From Sepioteuthis lessoniana (Eukaryota > Mollusca > Cephalopoda > Myopsida > Loliginidae): a stretch of DNA of 64,000 bases. A model generated the notes under the pieces. That model saw only the letters and a list, made by a program, of their open reading frames with translations, had not been told where the DNA came from and did no database searches. The stretch is from positions 62,001 through 126,000 of the forward strand of contig CAUZXS010002518.1 of NCBI GenBank assembly GCA_963585895.1, in the 5' to 3' direction. Shown piece after piece: positions 1 through 10,711 of the stretch (positions within the stretch are counted from its first letter, which is position 1; the number at the start of each line of letters is the position of its first letter). The position numbers and the translations under genes are program-made.

Positions 1-36
<36 letters not shown>
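1..36. repeat. (TA)n microsatellite at the window edge
   Basis: Uninterrupted TA dinucleotides cut by the window start. Bases 37-325 are AT-rich and hold nothing I recognise. Confidence 0.95.
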
Positions 37-39
<3 letters not shown>

Positions 40-325
40 TATTCTCTGGGAGGATATCCTTCAATTGATGCTCTGAGGAAAACATGGTTATGCTACATAG
101 ATTTTATGATACTAACCAAAAACATCTGAATATTAAAAAAAAGAATCATTTAATGTATGGATATACTATGTTCTTGCTTCATTTTGGGGGATGTTTCTTT
201 TTGTGGAAAATAAATTTTTTAAAAAGTATCTGAAAATGATCAACGATCAAAACATGTTGAGTAAAATCAAAAAGTGAGTAATTATAAAAAAAATACTATT
301 CTGGGTTGTGTTATAATTTTTGTTT

Positions 326-432
326 ATATACAGTGTGATTAAAAAGTAGCTCCTTATTTCAAAATTCTTATAATTTTTTCTTAACTATAATTTTTTAAAT
401 GAATATCTTAAAATAAGGAGGTACTTTTTGAT
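326..432. repeat. MITE-like palindrome with a mariner-type end
   Basis: The left end reads CAGTGTGATTAAAAAGTAGC after TATATA. The right end, AATAAGGAGGTACTTTTTGAT, is nearly its reverse complement (AAAAAGTAGCTCCTTATTT against AAATAAGGAGGTACTTTTT), with about 50 bp of AT-rich loop between them. Such an end next to TA is typical of Tc1/mariner MITEs. The right arm stops where the LINE 3' end begins, so the LINE may have inserted in or beside it. A similar end, GGTACTTTTTAATCAGCC, lies at 4441-4458 beyond the LINE. Confidence 0.5.
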
Positions 433-671
433 GATCATTTCGCGCTGGTAGCACGGATATCCCTGACCCTCTCTCGCCACTCCTCCCTATCGTTCATCGC
501 CCCAGGCAGGTCTTCAGGACAACATCCCGTATCCTCACATAGCTGCTGAATGTATGTTCGTGCTGGTCGTCCTGCTTTTGCACGGCCATGTGTGGGGGTC
601 CATAAGAGTACATCACTAATGAGTTCGTCCCTGCTTCTCCAGCAGTGTCCTGCATGTCTGGTTCGTCTAAC

Positions 672-2396
672 TTAAATAGTTTTCGTGATAGGAGGCAGGT
701 GGCCGTACAGTTGGTGTCTTGTGGGGTGTTGCCGCCAGGACTTGTTCAAGATTGCACACAGCATTCTTGTGTAATTGCCGTCTAGCTTCTTCTCCAGCCG
801 TTTTGTCAGCGTCCATGTAGTGCACCCATATAGCAGTATCGATGTGACCGCTGCCTGGAAGAAACTGCGTTTCATTTTATCGGTTAGGTCTGATTTCCAT
901 ATAATCGATAGCCTATTGATAGCTGTCCATGCTTTCGTTAACCTCGTTTCGATGTCCTTTTCGGTTGATTCGACGCTGCTTCCTAGGTAAGTGAATTTGT
1001 CTACTAGTTTAAGAGGGGTTCCTTCTAGAGTGGAGATGTCCCCCGTTTGATTATAGCACATATATTCCGTTTTGTGTGCATTAACATAGAGGCCTATGCC
1101 TGCGGCTGCTCGTTCCAAACTATGCAGTAGTGTTTCGGCTTGGTCGGGTGTATTTGCCAGTATCGCTATGTCATCGGCGTAGTCGGCGTCGGTAATTGTT
1201 TTTGCGGGGTACCTTCTGCTTCTTTTCTTCGTCAGCTCGAAGCCATTCCCTCTGATTTTGTCAATCGATGTTCTAAGTACGTAGTCTAGACAAATGATAA
1301 AGAGGTACGGAGTCAGCGTGTCTCCTTGTAGTACTCCTGCTACAATGTCGAAGCATTCCGTGTCTCCATCTGGTGATCGTACTTTCACTTTTGTGTTTCT
1401 GTAGAGGATCATTATTGCCGCTACGGTTTCTTTAGGTATGCCGTACGCTAGTAGGATTTGTTTCATTTTTCCTCTGTGAATGGAATCGAAGGCCTTGGTA
1501 AAGTCGACAAATATTAATGTCGCTTGTAGGTTTTTTGCCCGTACACCTTCAAGGATTCTACGGATGGTTAATATTTGTGAGGTCGTGGATCTATTTCTTC
1601 GGAAGCCATTTTGGTTTTTCCTAAGTATGTTGTCGATTTTGGGTTCTATGCGGTTTCGTAGTAGGGCATTGTAGATTTTGGCTGCTATGGATGTAAGTGT
1701 TATGCCTCAGTAGTTTTTGGCTAATCCGAGGTCACTCTTTTTTGGGAAGGGGAGTATGCATCCCTTCATCCATCTATCTATAGGATTTTGATTGTATACT
1801 GCATTGCAGTGTCGGAGCAGTATGTCGTCGAATTGTCTGGTTTTCCATACTTCTGGGGGAATCTCGTCCAGCCCTGCAGCTTTCCAATTTTTAATTTTTC
1901 TGAGAACCGAGTTGAGTTCTTCTTGCGTGAACGGTCCTAGTTTAATGTCTAATTGTTTACTAATTATTCTGGTGATTGGTTCATGTGTTATTTTCGGTGG
2001 GTTTCCTAGTAGGTTTTGGAAGTGCTGTTTCCACAGTTTTATTCTTTCTTGTTGGTTTGCAGCTTTCAGTTTTGCTTTGGCTGTGTTCTTTCTTCTATTC
2101 ACTTCGCTTATTGTTTGCCAGACTATCCTAGATTGTCTATCTTCCACCGATTCTCTAATCTTATCTATCTGATTTTGAATGTATTTTGTCTGTTCCTTTA
2201 TATATATGCCTGCTAATTGATATTGTGCCATTTTTAGTTTTAAGGCATTTGTGTTTGTTGGGTTTTTTCGATAGTTTTTGGCGGCTGTTTTCACTAGTGC
2301 ACGTTTTTCTCTCACTGCTAAAGTTTCCCATGGTTTTGAGTTTTGTTGGAATGCATTTCGCTGCTGCCTTGAGGTGCGCATTGACGAAATTTTCAT
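672..2396 (-). pseudogene. LINE reverse transcriptase domain with two nonsense codons
   Basis: The segments 1707-2396 and 672-1466 are in the same frame, as is the reading between them. The first holds the linker and the fingers motif ILPFPKKSDLGLAKNY. A TGA at 1707-1709 follows, where related copies read Arg (AKNYRGI), consistent with CpG decay of CGA. The reading then includes VDFTKAFDSIHRGK, GVLQGDTLTPYLF and the catalytic YADD (residues 96-99 of the 264-codon part), then LGSSV. A TAA at 672-674 follows ITKTI where Lys or Arg is expected. Beyond it the frame stays open to 435 through a Cys/His-containing tail (RRTRHAGHCW). Confidence 0.88.
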
Positions 2397-2850
2397 ATTC
2401 GTCGTTTGGTGTACTTTTTTCCGTCTTTTCTTGTAGTGTTTCGAATCTGTTTCTTAATTCTAATACGTATTTATCTCTTATATCTCTGTTGTTCAAAAGG
2501 GCCAAGTCATAGTGTTTGGTGGTCGCTGTTCGTTTGGCGTTTTTTCGTAGGCTTAGCCGTATTTTTGCCGTGACTATTCGGTGATCGGTGGACACACCCT
2601 CGAAAGAGGAGTATGCCTCGCAATTCATTCCACTATTTTTCCATTTCTTGTTTATAAGGATGTAGTCTATCTGAGCTTTAGTATTGTTTGCGTACGTGTA
2701 TGTCCATAGTTTGCCCTCCCTTTTTTGGTAGTTTGTATTGAGGCATGCTAATCTATTTTCTATCATGAAATCTGTTAGATGTTGCCCATTCCTATTTGAC
2801 GTGTTGTGGAGGCTGTATTTGTTGTTTCCGTTTTTCCTGATTTTGGGCAT
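2161..2850 (-). pseudogene. LINE endonuclease C-terminal half and linker
   Basis: This frame continues the endonuclease. It carries KAQIDYILI (residues 58-66), the Asp-containing strand, and STDHR (87-91) with the catalytic His, so active-site motifs other than the altered GRD site are kept. After about residue 165 (AAAKCIPTK) the frame goes off by one base near 2335-2345, and the true linker continues in the frame of 1707-2396 (KPWETLAVREKRA). Confidence 0.8.
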
Positions 2851-3451
2851 TCATGTCTCTGCCAATGACTAACATGTTGTGTTTCGGGATGCTACGCACT
2901 AATGAGGATAACTCATCGTAGAAGGTGACTAGTTCAGTTTCTTCATTAACATTGGTAGGGCTGTAGCAGGAGATGATTGTTGCTCTGGGGTTGCCATAAA
3001 AAGTAGCTGCCATCATTCTAGGTTGTATTTTCTCAATGCTATTTATCGTTTTTAATGCTCTAGGTCCTATAAGCAACCCTACCCCTCCTACTGCGGCATT
3101 GACAGAGTTTTTCCATGCGGATACAGTGATGAGCGACCATCCATTGCCAGTTTCGTGATATTTGATATCTTCGGTGTGCGTGTATCTGTGTTCTTGTATG
3201 CATATTATGTCAATCTTATGTTCTATGGCCGATGCGATTAGCTCTGGTAGTTGTCCTATTCTATTTAAGGTTCTTACGTTAAACGTTGCTATTTGTAGAG
3301 TTTGCTTGCGTTTTAGTAGTTTTTGTCGTTTGAGCTCTGTAGCTGATTTTTCGAACTCTGAGGCCAGGGCTCCAACCTCAGCAGGACACGCCCCTTTTTT
3401 ACCCGCGCGAAGAGCGATGCGGTTTGTGAATGTGGTTTGAGTGGGGATCAT
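2792..3451 (-). pseudogene. LINE endonuclease domain, N-terminal part
   Basis: A 219-codon frame starts with ATG at 3451. It has a basic lead, then endonuclease/exonuclease/phosphatase motifs: FNVRTL at residues 57-62, the catalytic Glu in QEHR near 87, YSPTN near 163-167 and GRDMNA at 197-202. Family members normally read GGDMNA, so one Gly is replaced by Arg next to the catalytic Asp. Past NAQ the frame is lost by a one-base shift near 2838-2855 and coding continues in the frame of 2161-2850. The enzyme nicks target DNA to prime reverse transcription; this copy cannot make it. Confidence 0.85.
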
Positions 3452-3659
3452 GGTTATCTTTCGATGGCTGTTTTATTCTCTTCTATTGAAGCCACTCTTA
3501 TAGAGGAGCAGCAGCAGTAGTTCCCCGATCGAACTAACTATCCTGAGCGTAAAGTCGTCAAACTCACGTCCAGGACCTGTTTAGGTATTGAGTTTGGTCG
3601 TCCATGGGTTTATTCAAATACCTTTACGTACATCATGCTGCTTCCCATTTGTACGTAAA

Positions 3660-3885
3660 AAAAAAAAGCGGGGGGGGGGTAATTTTGATTTAAGTTTTAA
3701 CTTTGTTAAAGTCCAAGATTAAGGTACTTTCGTCAGACTTTCACTGGTACTAAAAAATTTTTTTCTTTTTTTTGCGGTATTGGGACATTTTCCTAGGCTT
3801 TTTAGTTTTTATTCTATACTACCGTTGAGAGCCGAGGAGGCTTTAGGAATTATAGAACTTTTACTAGTGACTTTTTTTTTGTGTG
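3660..3885. other. A-run, G-run and AT-rich flank of the LINE
   Basis: An A tract and a run of ten G mark the LINE 5' side. The rest is T-rich spacer without a frame or a repeat I recognise. Confidence 0.5.
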
Positions 3886-4255
3886 TGTGTGTTATGTGAA
3901 AGCATTGGGAGTTTTAGACTTACTTTATCTTCAAAACTACTGTTAGGCCTCTAAGAATTTTAAACTTTTATAAAAAATTCAAAAACGTTTTGCCGTATTC
4001 GCTGACATTTGGACAGAGTCATATATTCAATTTGGGTTCATATTTTTGTTTGTAAAATAATGCTTAAACTGTGCATTTTAAATGTAAAGACATGCTTACT
4101 ATAAAGCCAAATTGAATATATGACTCTGTCCAAATGTCAGCGAACACGGCAAAATGTTTTTGAATCTTTTATAAAAGTTTAAAATTCTTAGAGGCCTAAC
4201 AGTAGTTTAGAAGAAAAAGTAAAAGCCTAAAGCTACCACACCACCACCACCACCC
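3886..4255. repeat. Foldback inverted repeat with arms of about 105 bp
   Basis: The left arm, about 3936-4040, contains AAAACTACTGTTAGGCCTCT and GACAGAGTCATATATTCAAT. The right arm, about 4110-4212, is its near-perfect reverse complement (ATTGAATATATGACTCTGTC, AGAGGCCTAACAGTAGTTT). About 70 bp lie between the arms. A weaker match extends outwards to a GT-rich tract on the left and an ACC repeat on the right. This is the shape of a foldback or large-hairpin MITE. No coding sequence is present. Confidence 0.8.
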
Positions 4256-4494
4256 AAAAAAAGAGAAAGTAAAAAAAAAAATGATGAAGTTAGTAGCCCA
4301 CCCCCACCCCTGTCTCGAACAGTAGACCGTCTCCAAACATACCTAAAATTCAGTAGTAAATAAACGCTAAAAGGAAGAAGAATGATTTGAACTCACATGC
4401 CAACAGAGGAAAAATGTTTCAATATTGGTCAGTATGTCTAAGGTACTTTTTAATCAGCCTATATATATATATATATATGTACACACACACAAAT

Positions 4495-4640
4495 GCAAGC
4501 ACAGGCTGATTAGTCACTTGATTTAAAATTGTAGCAATGTCATTTCAATTGTCTCTATGGCATGGAATAGTAAACATTTTGAATTAGTAAATAAAACCTA
4601 TTTATTTAAAATGATAACATTCCATAGCCAACTAACTGAT
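4495..4640. repeat. Small hairpin-forming MITE-like fragment
   Basis: After a TA/CA tract (4460-4493) the sequence CAGGCTGATTAGTCACTTGA resembles the mariner-type ends at 326 and 4441. Bases 4555-4635 form an imperfect hairpin (TATGGCATGGAAT against ATTCCATAGCCA). No frame is visible. Confidence 0.35.
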
Positions 4641-4759
4641 CAGATCTATCCTATTATAATTACTTCCTCTGAGGATACCTAAAAGTTCAAGTCTTTAAAC
4701 AGACTGCAGACAACCGATTAAAAGAAAGTTTTTATTCATGAGATCACAGCAATACTAGA

Positions 4760-4893
4760 AGCAATGACTTGGCAAGCAATACTGAAGCCTCACCATCAGA
4801 GTGTTTATAGTCATATCCAGGTCACTCATTGGAGAAATCCTACCCTGCAGGGATACAATCAGTGAATTTTACAGACCCAGCCAATTGGGCTAA
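4760..4893 (-). repeat. Element C fragment (core and 5' end)
   Basis: The core words GCCTCACCATCAGA, GTCATATCCAGG and CCAGCCAATTGGGC match the element C core. Read in the sense direction this is the first 130 bp from the 5' end, so the copy is missing its 3' part. Confidence 0.7.
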
Positions 4894-4916
4894 AAAGAGC
4901 TTGTGAGAGCAACCAT

Positions 4917-6220
4917 TCATCATCATCATCATGATGTCGCGTTGCTAACCGTCTCTATCATCCATTGTTTCCGGGAGGTCTTCGAGGCTACATCCTGTAT
5001 TGGTGCAGAGCTGTTGTGTATAGGTTCTAGCTGGTTGTCCTGCCTTTGCTCATCCATGTGAAGGGGTCTACAGGAGAATATCACTTATGAGTTCGTCCTT
5101 ACTTCTCCAGCAGAATCCCGAATGTCTAGTTTGGTTAACTTGGATAGTTTTCATGATGGGTGGTAGGTGGCGATATAGCTGCTGTTTTGTGGGGTGTTGC
5201 CTCTAGGACTGGCTCAATATTGCTTGCAGCATTCTTGTGTAATTGGCATCAAGCTTTTTCTCAATACATTTAGTTAGCGTCCATGTAGAGCATCCATATA
5301 GCAGTACTGACATGACTGCTGCTTGGAAAAAACTGCATTTTATTTTATTGGTCAGGTCTGACTCCCATATGACCAATAGTCTATTGATAGCTATCCATGC
5401 CTTTGCTAGTTGCATGTTGATGTCTTTCTCAGTTGATGAGACACTGCTTCCAAGGAAAGTGAACTTGTCCACTAGTTTCAGAGAGCTACCATTTCGTGTG
5501 GAGATGTTATCTCTTTGATTAAAGCACATGTATTCCTTCTTGTCTACACTGATATGGAGGCCTATGCCATCAGCTGCTCATGCCAGGCTATGTAGCAAGA
5601 TTTCAGCTTGGGCAGGTGTATTTACCAGAAGCGCTATGTCATCAGCGTCCGTTATTGTTTGTGCAGGGTATCTTCTGCTTCTTTCCTTTGCCAGCTTGAA
5701 ACCATTATCTTTCATAATATCAATACATGTTTTTAGCACATAATCTAGGCCAATGATAAACAGGCATGGGGATAATGTGTCTCCTTGCAGCACACATGCT
5801 ACAATGTCGAAGTAGTCTGTGTCTCCATCTTGGGAACGGATTTTCGCTTTCATGTGTTAATATAGCACCATTAGGGCTGCGATGGTTTCTTTGGGCAGGC
5901 TGTAGGTGAGTAGTATTTGCTCCATCTTCCTTCTGTGTATGAGTCAAAGGCCTAGGAGAAGTTGAGAATAAGATTGTTGCATCATGTTTTTTTTTACCCA
6001 CACCTTCTAGAATTTGACGGCTAGACAAAATTTGTGATGTTGTGGATCTATTTCTCCCAAAGCAATTTTGGTTCTTCCTAAGTATCTTCTCAATTTTGGG
6101 TTCTTTGTGTTTGCATAGTATAGCATTGTAGATCTTGGCCACCATGGACATAAGGGTTATACCTTGGTAGTTCTTGGCAATTCTGAGGTCACCCTTCTTA
6201 GACAAAGGGATGCATCCTCC
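4917..6220 (-). mobile_element. RTE-like LINE copy 2, 3' part
   Basis: The 3' end carries an (ATG)n tail (CAT repeats at 4917-4936 on the given strand). Going upstream are the C-terminal Cys/His region, LVDKFTFLGSSV (about 5460-5500), GVLQGDTLSPCLF-like sequence, and LRKNQNCFGRNRSTTSQIL near 6020-6080. The YADD site is damaged: the sequence reads TITDADDIALL, three residues shorter than copy 1. The copy is broken by several frameshifts and is split by the LTR element that starts at 6221; it resumes at 10507. Confidence 0.85.
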
Positions 6221-6806
6221 TGTTATGTTTTGACCTTTTGACCCGGCCAAAAATGCCATTCAAGGTGGTGCACCGGAAGGAAGTGACACATCCCGGTCGC
6301 TGGAAATCGGAAGAGGTTGCGTAGGCGTTGAGGCGTGTCTATATTACAGCGTGGGAGTTTGAAGGTAATATAAGGCCGACGAATTGAGGACAGTGGGAGA
6401 TAGGTGAGAAAGAGGGCAAGCAGTACAGTGGAAGACGGAAGTAGACGCGATGTAGTAGGGAAAGCCAGCACACAGAAGAGTTTACTCCAGGGTCCGGTTA
6501 AGCAACCATGGAGAACGAGAAAGACAACGCTGACGGCCATAACTTCGGGGTCAAAATATTTCAGTAATGTTCGGTCTCCAGCTCTCTCTCTCACACGCAA
6601 ACTTGGAACAACCCTTTTGAAACTTACAAATAAAGATGAGAGGTAAAATATTTTATAAAGAAGTCTTCCTGCGTCTTCCTTGCGTGCGTCGTTTATTCTT
6701 GCGACTTTATCATTGTGCGTCTGTTTAATTATTTATGGTGTCGTTGTGATACTGCATGAACATGTATATGTGTATATAAGCATATTTATTATGTGAGTAT
6801 ATAACA
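6221..6806 (+). repeat. 5' LTR
   Basis: This 586-bp LTR starts TGTTATGTTTTGACC and ends GTGAGTATATAACA. A polyadenylation signal AATAAA lies at 6629-6634, followed by a GT-rich stretch, which gives the element plus orientation. Just downstream (from about 6816) TGGTGCCTGTGCCAG could be a tRNA primer-binding site, though it is about 9 bp from the LTR. Confidence 0.88.
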
Positions 6807-9800
6807 TGTGCGATTTGGTGCCTGTGCCAGAAGAGTTTTTCAAGGACTCAGAATGAAGCTGGTTACCGTAAGCGACAGTTTTAAGCATCAGAACACGACA
6901 TCAACGAAAAGGACAAAGAAAAATGCTGGAATTGAAAGAAGTAAAAAGAAAAAAAAAAACAAGAACAAACGAGCAACAAACAGATGAAAACTGACTGACG
7001 CGAAAAGAAAGAAAGAAAAGAAAAAAAAAGAAGCGAGGGATGCAACGTGCTGGAAGAAAAGAAGAAGAAAAGAAAACAAGAAACAAGAATAGACCAGCTA
7101 CAAAAACAGTAAAGTGAAAAAGAGAATAAAAAAAGAAAACAAAGAAAATTAGTAAGTACATCCCTCATTCATATAATTCTATCTCTCTGTCGATTAATTT
7201 GATTAGAATAGTGAAAGATTAGTTTTAATGACAAGGGCCTTTCTTGAAGCATAAAACTAGAAATAATGTTTTTTTTAAATGTGTGATCCCTAGATAAAAA
7301 TCGAGATTACTGCTATGTGTAATATTGTATCGAAGTGAGGGAGGAAAAAAAAAGAGGACTGGGACAGTTGCTGTCCGTTGTTTGATAGACAGCAATAAAA
7401 AACAAGATTGTCATAAATGAAAGTTACCATAGACGGGGTCTTTGTGAGTAAAAACTGATAGTAAATATGATAAATTTTATGAATGGAATTTTTTTTATAG
7501 TAAATAGGTCTTGGTGAGTAAAAATTTGTAGTAACTTGTCAGTGGTTCAGACAAGTGATGATTGAAAATTAGAATTTCAGTCCAAGATCTGGAATCCCGC
7601 ATATCTGTAGTTAAGACTTTTGGGAAGGTTTTCTTGTTTGGAACTTGTGGATTGGAAATGAGAATTTTAATCCGAGAGATGGAATCTTGGGAGCATTAAT
7701 GGGATTGTTCAAGAATTTCGCACATTGGTGGTTTGTCTGAATAATGCGCATATACTTTTTCGATATTTATGAAGTTGGGGGAATCGATATTTTCAGCGCT
7801 GGTAGAATCAGGCCGGTTTTTTGTTGTAGAAGTTGTTGATACGAATTAATGGACTTGTCATGGTCCGTGTTCATTGAAAATGGTCTCGCCAAGGAGGCAG
7901 AGTAACTAAGAGACAGATGTTTTGTGTGTCTGATGTGGCAGACAGGTATTTTGTGAGTTCCCCCCGGAGTGGAGTTTTGAGATTGTTATTGGGGAAGATA
8001 TTTTGAAACAGGGTTTTGGATATGATTAAGAGATGCACTGAATTTTGATGGAACCAGGTGTGGTGAAGATTCGCAGATTCGGAGTAGGAAATATTTTGAA
8101 TTGGGAAATAATGTTGGCAGAATTGATAAAAGTTTGGGTTGTTTAGAAAAAAACCCGGGATATTTTGCGCAAAGAAAAAAAAGAAAGAAGAATGCTCGTA
8201 AGCTATTGAAAAAAGTTTTATTATAAATCAGGCTTAATTATGGTACTATAGATCGAAATTGAATAAACTGGGAAGCGAACCTATAGTTATAGTATTAAGG
8301 TAAGGACAGAGAGAGGTAGATATAAGGTTGAAAAAAAAAAGAGACATTGAATGAGCAATTTATTATGAAACGGAAAAAAAAAAGAAAGAAAAAAAAATGA
8401 AAACAGAAAAAAAAAAACAAAAAGAAAAAAAAAGCTACAGGACAATGAAGATAAAAAAAAGAAAAAAAAAAAGAAAGAAAAGTAACTTGAATATTGTTGA
8501 ACGCAGCATATGAAAAAGAAAAGAGAAAGAAAGAACGAACATTTTTTTTAAATAGACAGTACATAGATAGAAGAAAAGAAAATTGAACATTTTTGAACTG
8601 TGATTGTAATATTGTTTTGACTTGTTGTAAAGTGAAACTTTTTGAGTTTGTTTGAGTTTAAAGGCGACATTAGAATTTTTTTTCCTGTTCATATTATGAA
8701 ATATGACGAAAACCATTAACAGAGGATTTTATACTAGGTTTACTAATAATTGTAATTATATCGATTCTAAATTTTTTTTAGAATTTGGGGTTTTCGTGGA
8801 ATAGGAAATATTTTGTTGGGGGTTTCTGTTTTTGAGAGAATCGGTGGCTGACGCGAGAATAGGACAGACATTCATCCAATTGGTTAATGATTGTTGTTGG
8901 GTAGACGGCAAAGAAAGCAATTCTATCAAAGAATTCGCCGGCCCATGAAGCTGTTGAGGGCCTATTTGGCTTCTATTTTTTTAGATTGGAGTTCCGAGGA
9001 TGGAATAAAAGTAAAAAAGGCGTGGCCTACTCCAATATTTTGTGGATGATGTCCGAGTCTTTCAGTCACAATGATGTTTTGGATTCGTATGTGATTTTGC
9101 GAAACGAAACGAATCAGAGAAAGGCGAGGTGCCTATATATTGGTAGCCACGAGGGTTCCTGATTAAACTGAAAAGAAACCCGGCGTGGGTTTGATCAGGT
9201 AAAGCATGTTTCTTCAAGGGCTTGCAAACCAATGGGCATGGAAACGGAAACGGAAACTTAATGAAAAAAAATGGGTAACACATTGCTAATTAGTATTTTG
9301 CGTGGACTATTTTAGGTGGTTTACAGCATGCTTGCCAGATTGTGATACATTCGGATGTATTGTGATTCTTTGTTTTGGGCCATGATTTTTGTAGTTTATG
9401 GGGAATGCTTTGGGCATTGAAGATATTGTGTTTTAGTTTATGAAATTCTCCGGTTACTCCAGGTAGGAACCTGTTGAGCAAAGAACTGGAGTGTGGTCAT
9501 GAGGAATCCAGGCGAAATGTATTGCTGGAATGACCAGGGTCACTAAGTTTATGACCAAGATATGGGACCAGAGTATGGTCCTTTTAGGGTTTTGAAATTT
9601 CTTCAAGGAATTATGGAGGGCCCGTTGTGTTGAGAGGATAAAGCATGCATCCGTACTGTACCTTGATGCACACATGCTAAGATGGCCAACCACGCAAATA
9701 TAGTAAGACAAATTTAGATAATAATTAGCCGGGCAAGTGTTATATAGAGAGAAGGTCGCCTTCTAAGTAATATATTATTTGCTGTATTTCAAGTGATTCT

Positions 9801-9922
9801 TTTTGTGTTTTTAGCCATCTATTGTCCTTGTAAATTATTCTGTAAAATGTGTGTGAGGGTGATGGAGACGAACGTGAAGAAAATTCCACATGTGGAATTT
9901 TGAAAAATAATTAATGAAGGAT
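6807..9922 (+). other. LTR element interior, non-coding
   Basis: No retroviral-type protein motif is seen. Two A-rich purine tracts (about 6900-7150 and 8330-8560) generate low-complexity frames on the minus strand that I do not treat as genes. Diverged short duplications occur near 7430-7530 (GTGAGTAAAAA twice) and 7580-7690 (both containing GATGGAATC or GATCTGGAATC). The stretch 8830-9260 is less AT-rich. Confidence 0.6.
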
Positions 9923-10506
9923 TGTTATGTTTTGACCTTTTGACCCGGCCAAAAATGCCATTCAAGGTGGTGCACCGGAAGGAAGTGACACATCCCGGTC
10001 GCTGGAAATCGGAAGAGGTTGTGTAGGCGTTGAGGTGTGTCTATATTACTGCGTGGGAGTTTGAAGGTAATATAAGGCCGACGAATTGAGGACAGTGGGA
10101 GATAGGTGAGAAAGAGGGCAAGCAGTACAGTGGAAGACGGAAGTAGACGCGATGTAGTAGGGAAAGCCAGCACACAGAAGAGTTTACTCCAGGGTCCGGT
10201 TAAGCAACCATGGAGAACGAGAAAGACAACGCTGACGGCCATAACTTCGGGGTCAAAATATTTCAGTAATGTTCGGTCTCCAGCTCTCTCTCACATGCAA
10301 ACTTGGAACAACCCTTTTGAAACTTACAAATAAAGATGAGAGGTAAAATATTTTATAAAGAAGTCTTCCTGCATCTTCCTTGCGTGCGTCGTTTATTCTT
10401 GCGACTTTATCATTGTGCGTCTGTTTAATTATTTATGGTGTCGTTGTGATACTGCGTGAACATGTATATGTGTATATAAGCATATTTATTATGTGAGTAT
10501 ATAACA
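9923..10506 (+). repeat. 3' LTR
   Basis: This 584-bp direct repeat of 6221-6806 has AATAAA at 10329-10334. A purine-rich stretch, ATGAAGGAT, precedes it and would be a weak polypurine tract. It is followed by CTCC, matching the base pairs before the 5' LTR. Confidence 0.88.
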
Positions 10507-10650
10507 CTCCCCTGCCCTATCTGTCAATTGTGTTTTGGTTATATACAGCATTACAGTATCAGAGCAGTATGTTGTCAAATTCTCTGGCCTTCCATACTTC
10601 TGGGGGTATTTCATCAAGCTCTGCTGCTTTCCTATTTTTAATTTTTCTTA
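10507..10650 (-). mobile_element. RTE-like LINE copy 2, upstream part
   Basis: The LINE copy interrupted at 6220 continues here: TGCAATGCTGTA-type and SerGlyGly-linker codons match copy 1 at about 1740-1900. The copy is 5'-truncated near 10650. Confidence 0.75.
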
Positions 10651-10711
10651 TTAGGATGATATAATCTTTAAAAGAAGTAACAAAATAAAATATATTGTTC
10701 CTTCCACGGAT

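Larger units (their letters stand above)
435..3659 (-). mobile_element. RTE-like non-LTR retrotransposon, nearly full length
   Basis: On the minus strand this element carries an apurinic-like endonuclease followed by reverse transcriptase in one reading unit of about 1,000 codons, as in RTE-clade LINEs. The C-terminal stop lies at 435-437 and the start codon at 3449-3451. About 200 bp of 5' leader ends in a 10-bp palindrome (3623-3632 with 3650-3659). Other copies in the window end in (ATG)n, a short tandem tail known from RTE elements. Two nonsense codons and two frameshifts interrupt the frame, so it is dead but fairly young. The exact 5' border is uncertain because an A run and G run follow. 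Confidence 0.85.
6221..10506 (+). mobile_element. LTR retrotransposon with non-coding interior
   Basis: Two direct repeats of about 585 bp, starting TGTTATG and ending ATAACA (TG...CA), enclose 3.1 kb. They differ at roughly 1% of positions, so the insertion is recent relative to its surroundings. CTCC directly outside both LTRs fits a 4-bp target duplication, and both flanks belong to the same LINE copy. The interior shows no gag or pol frame on either strand. It looks like a non-autonomous (LARD-like) element that depends on a relative's proteins. The family cannot be assigned; Gypsy-like is only a guess from the 4-bp duplication. Confidence 0.85.

Noticed and set aside
6223-6600. Minus-strand frames across both LTRs (6223-6600, 9925-10242)
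   Set aside because: They run opposite to the element and depend on LTR sequence repeated at both ends; no protein family is recognisable.
6881-7168. Phe/Ser/Leu-rich minus-strand frames at 6881-7168, 8295-8716 and 26119-26543
   Set aside because: They lie on A- and purine-rich tracts; composition alone explains them.
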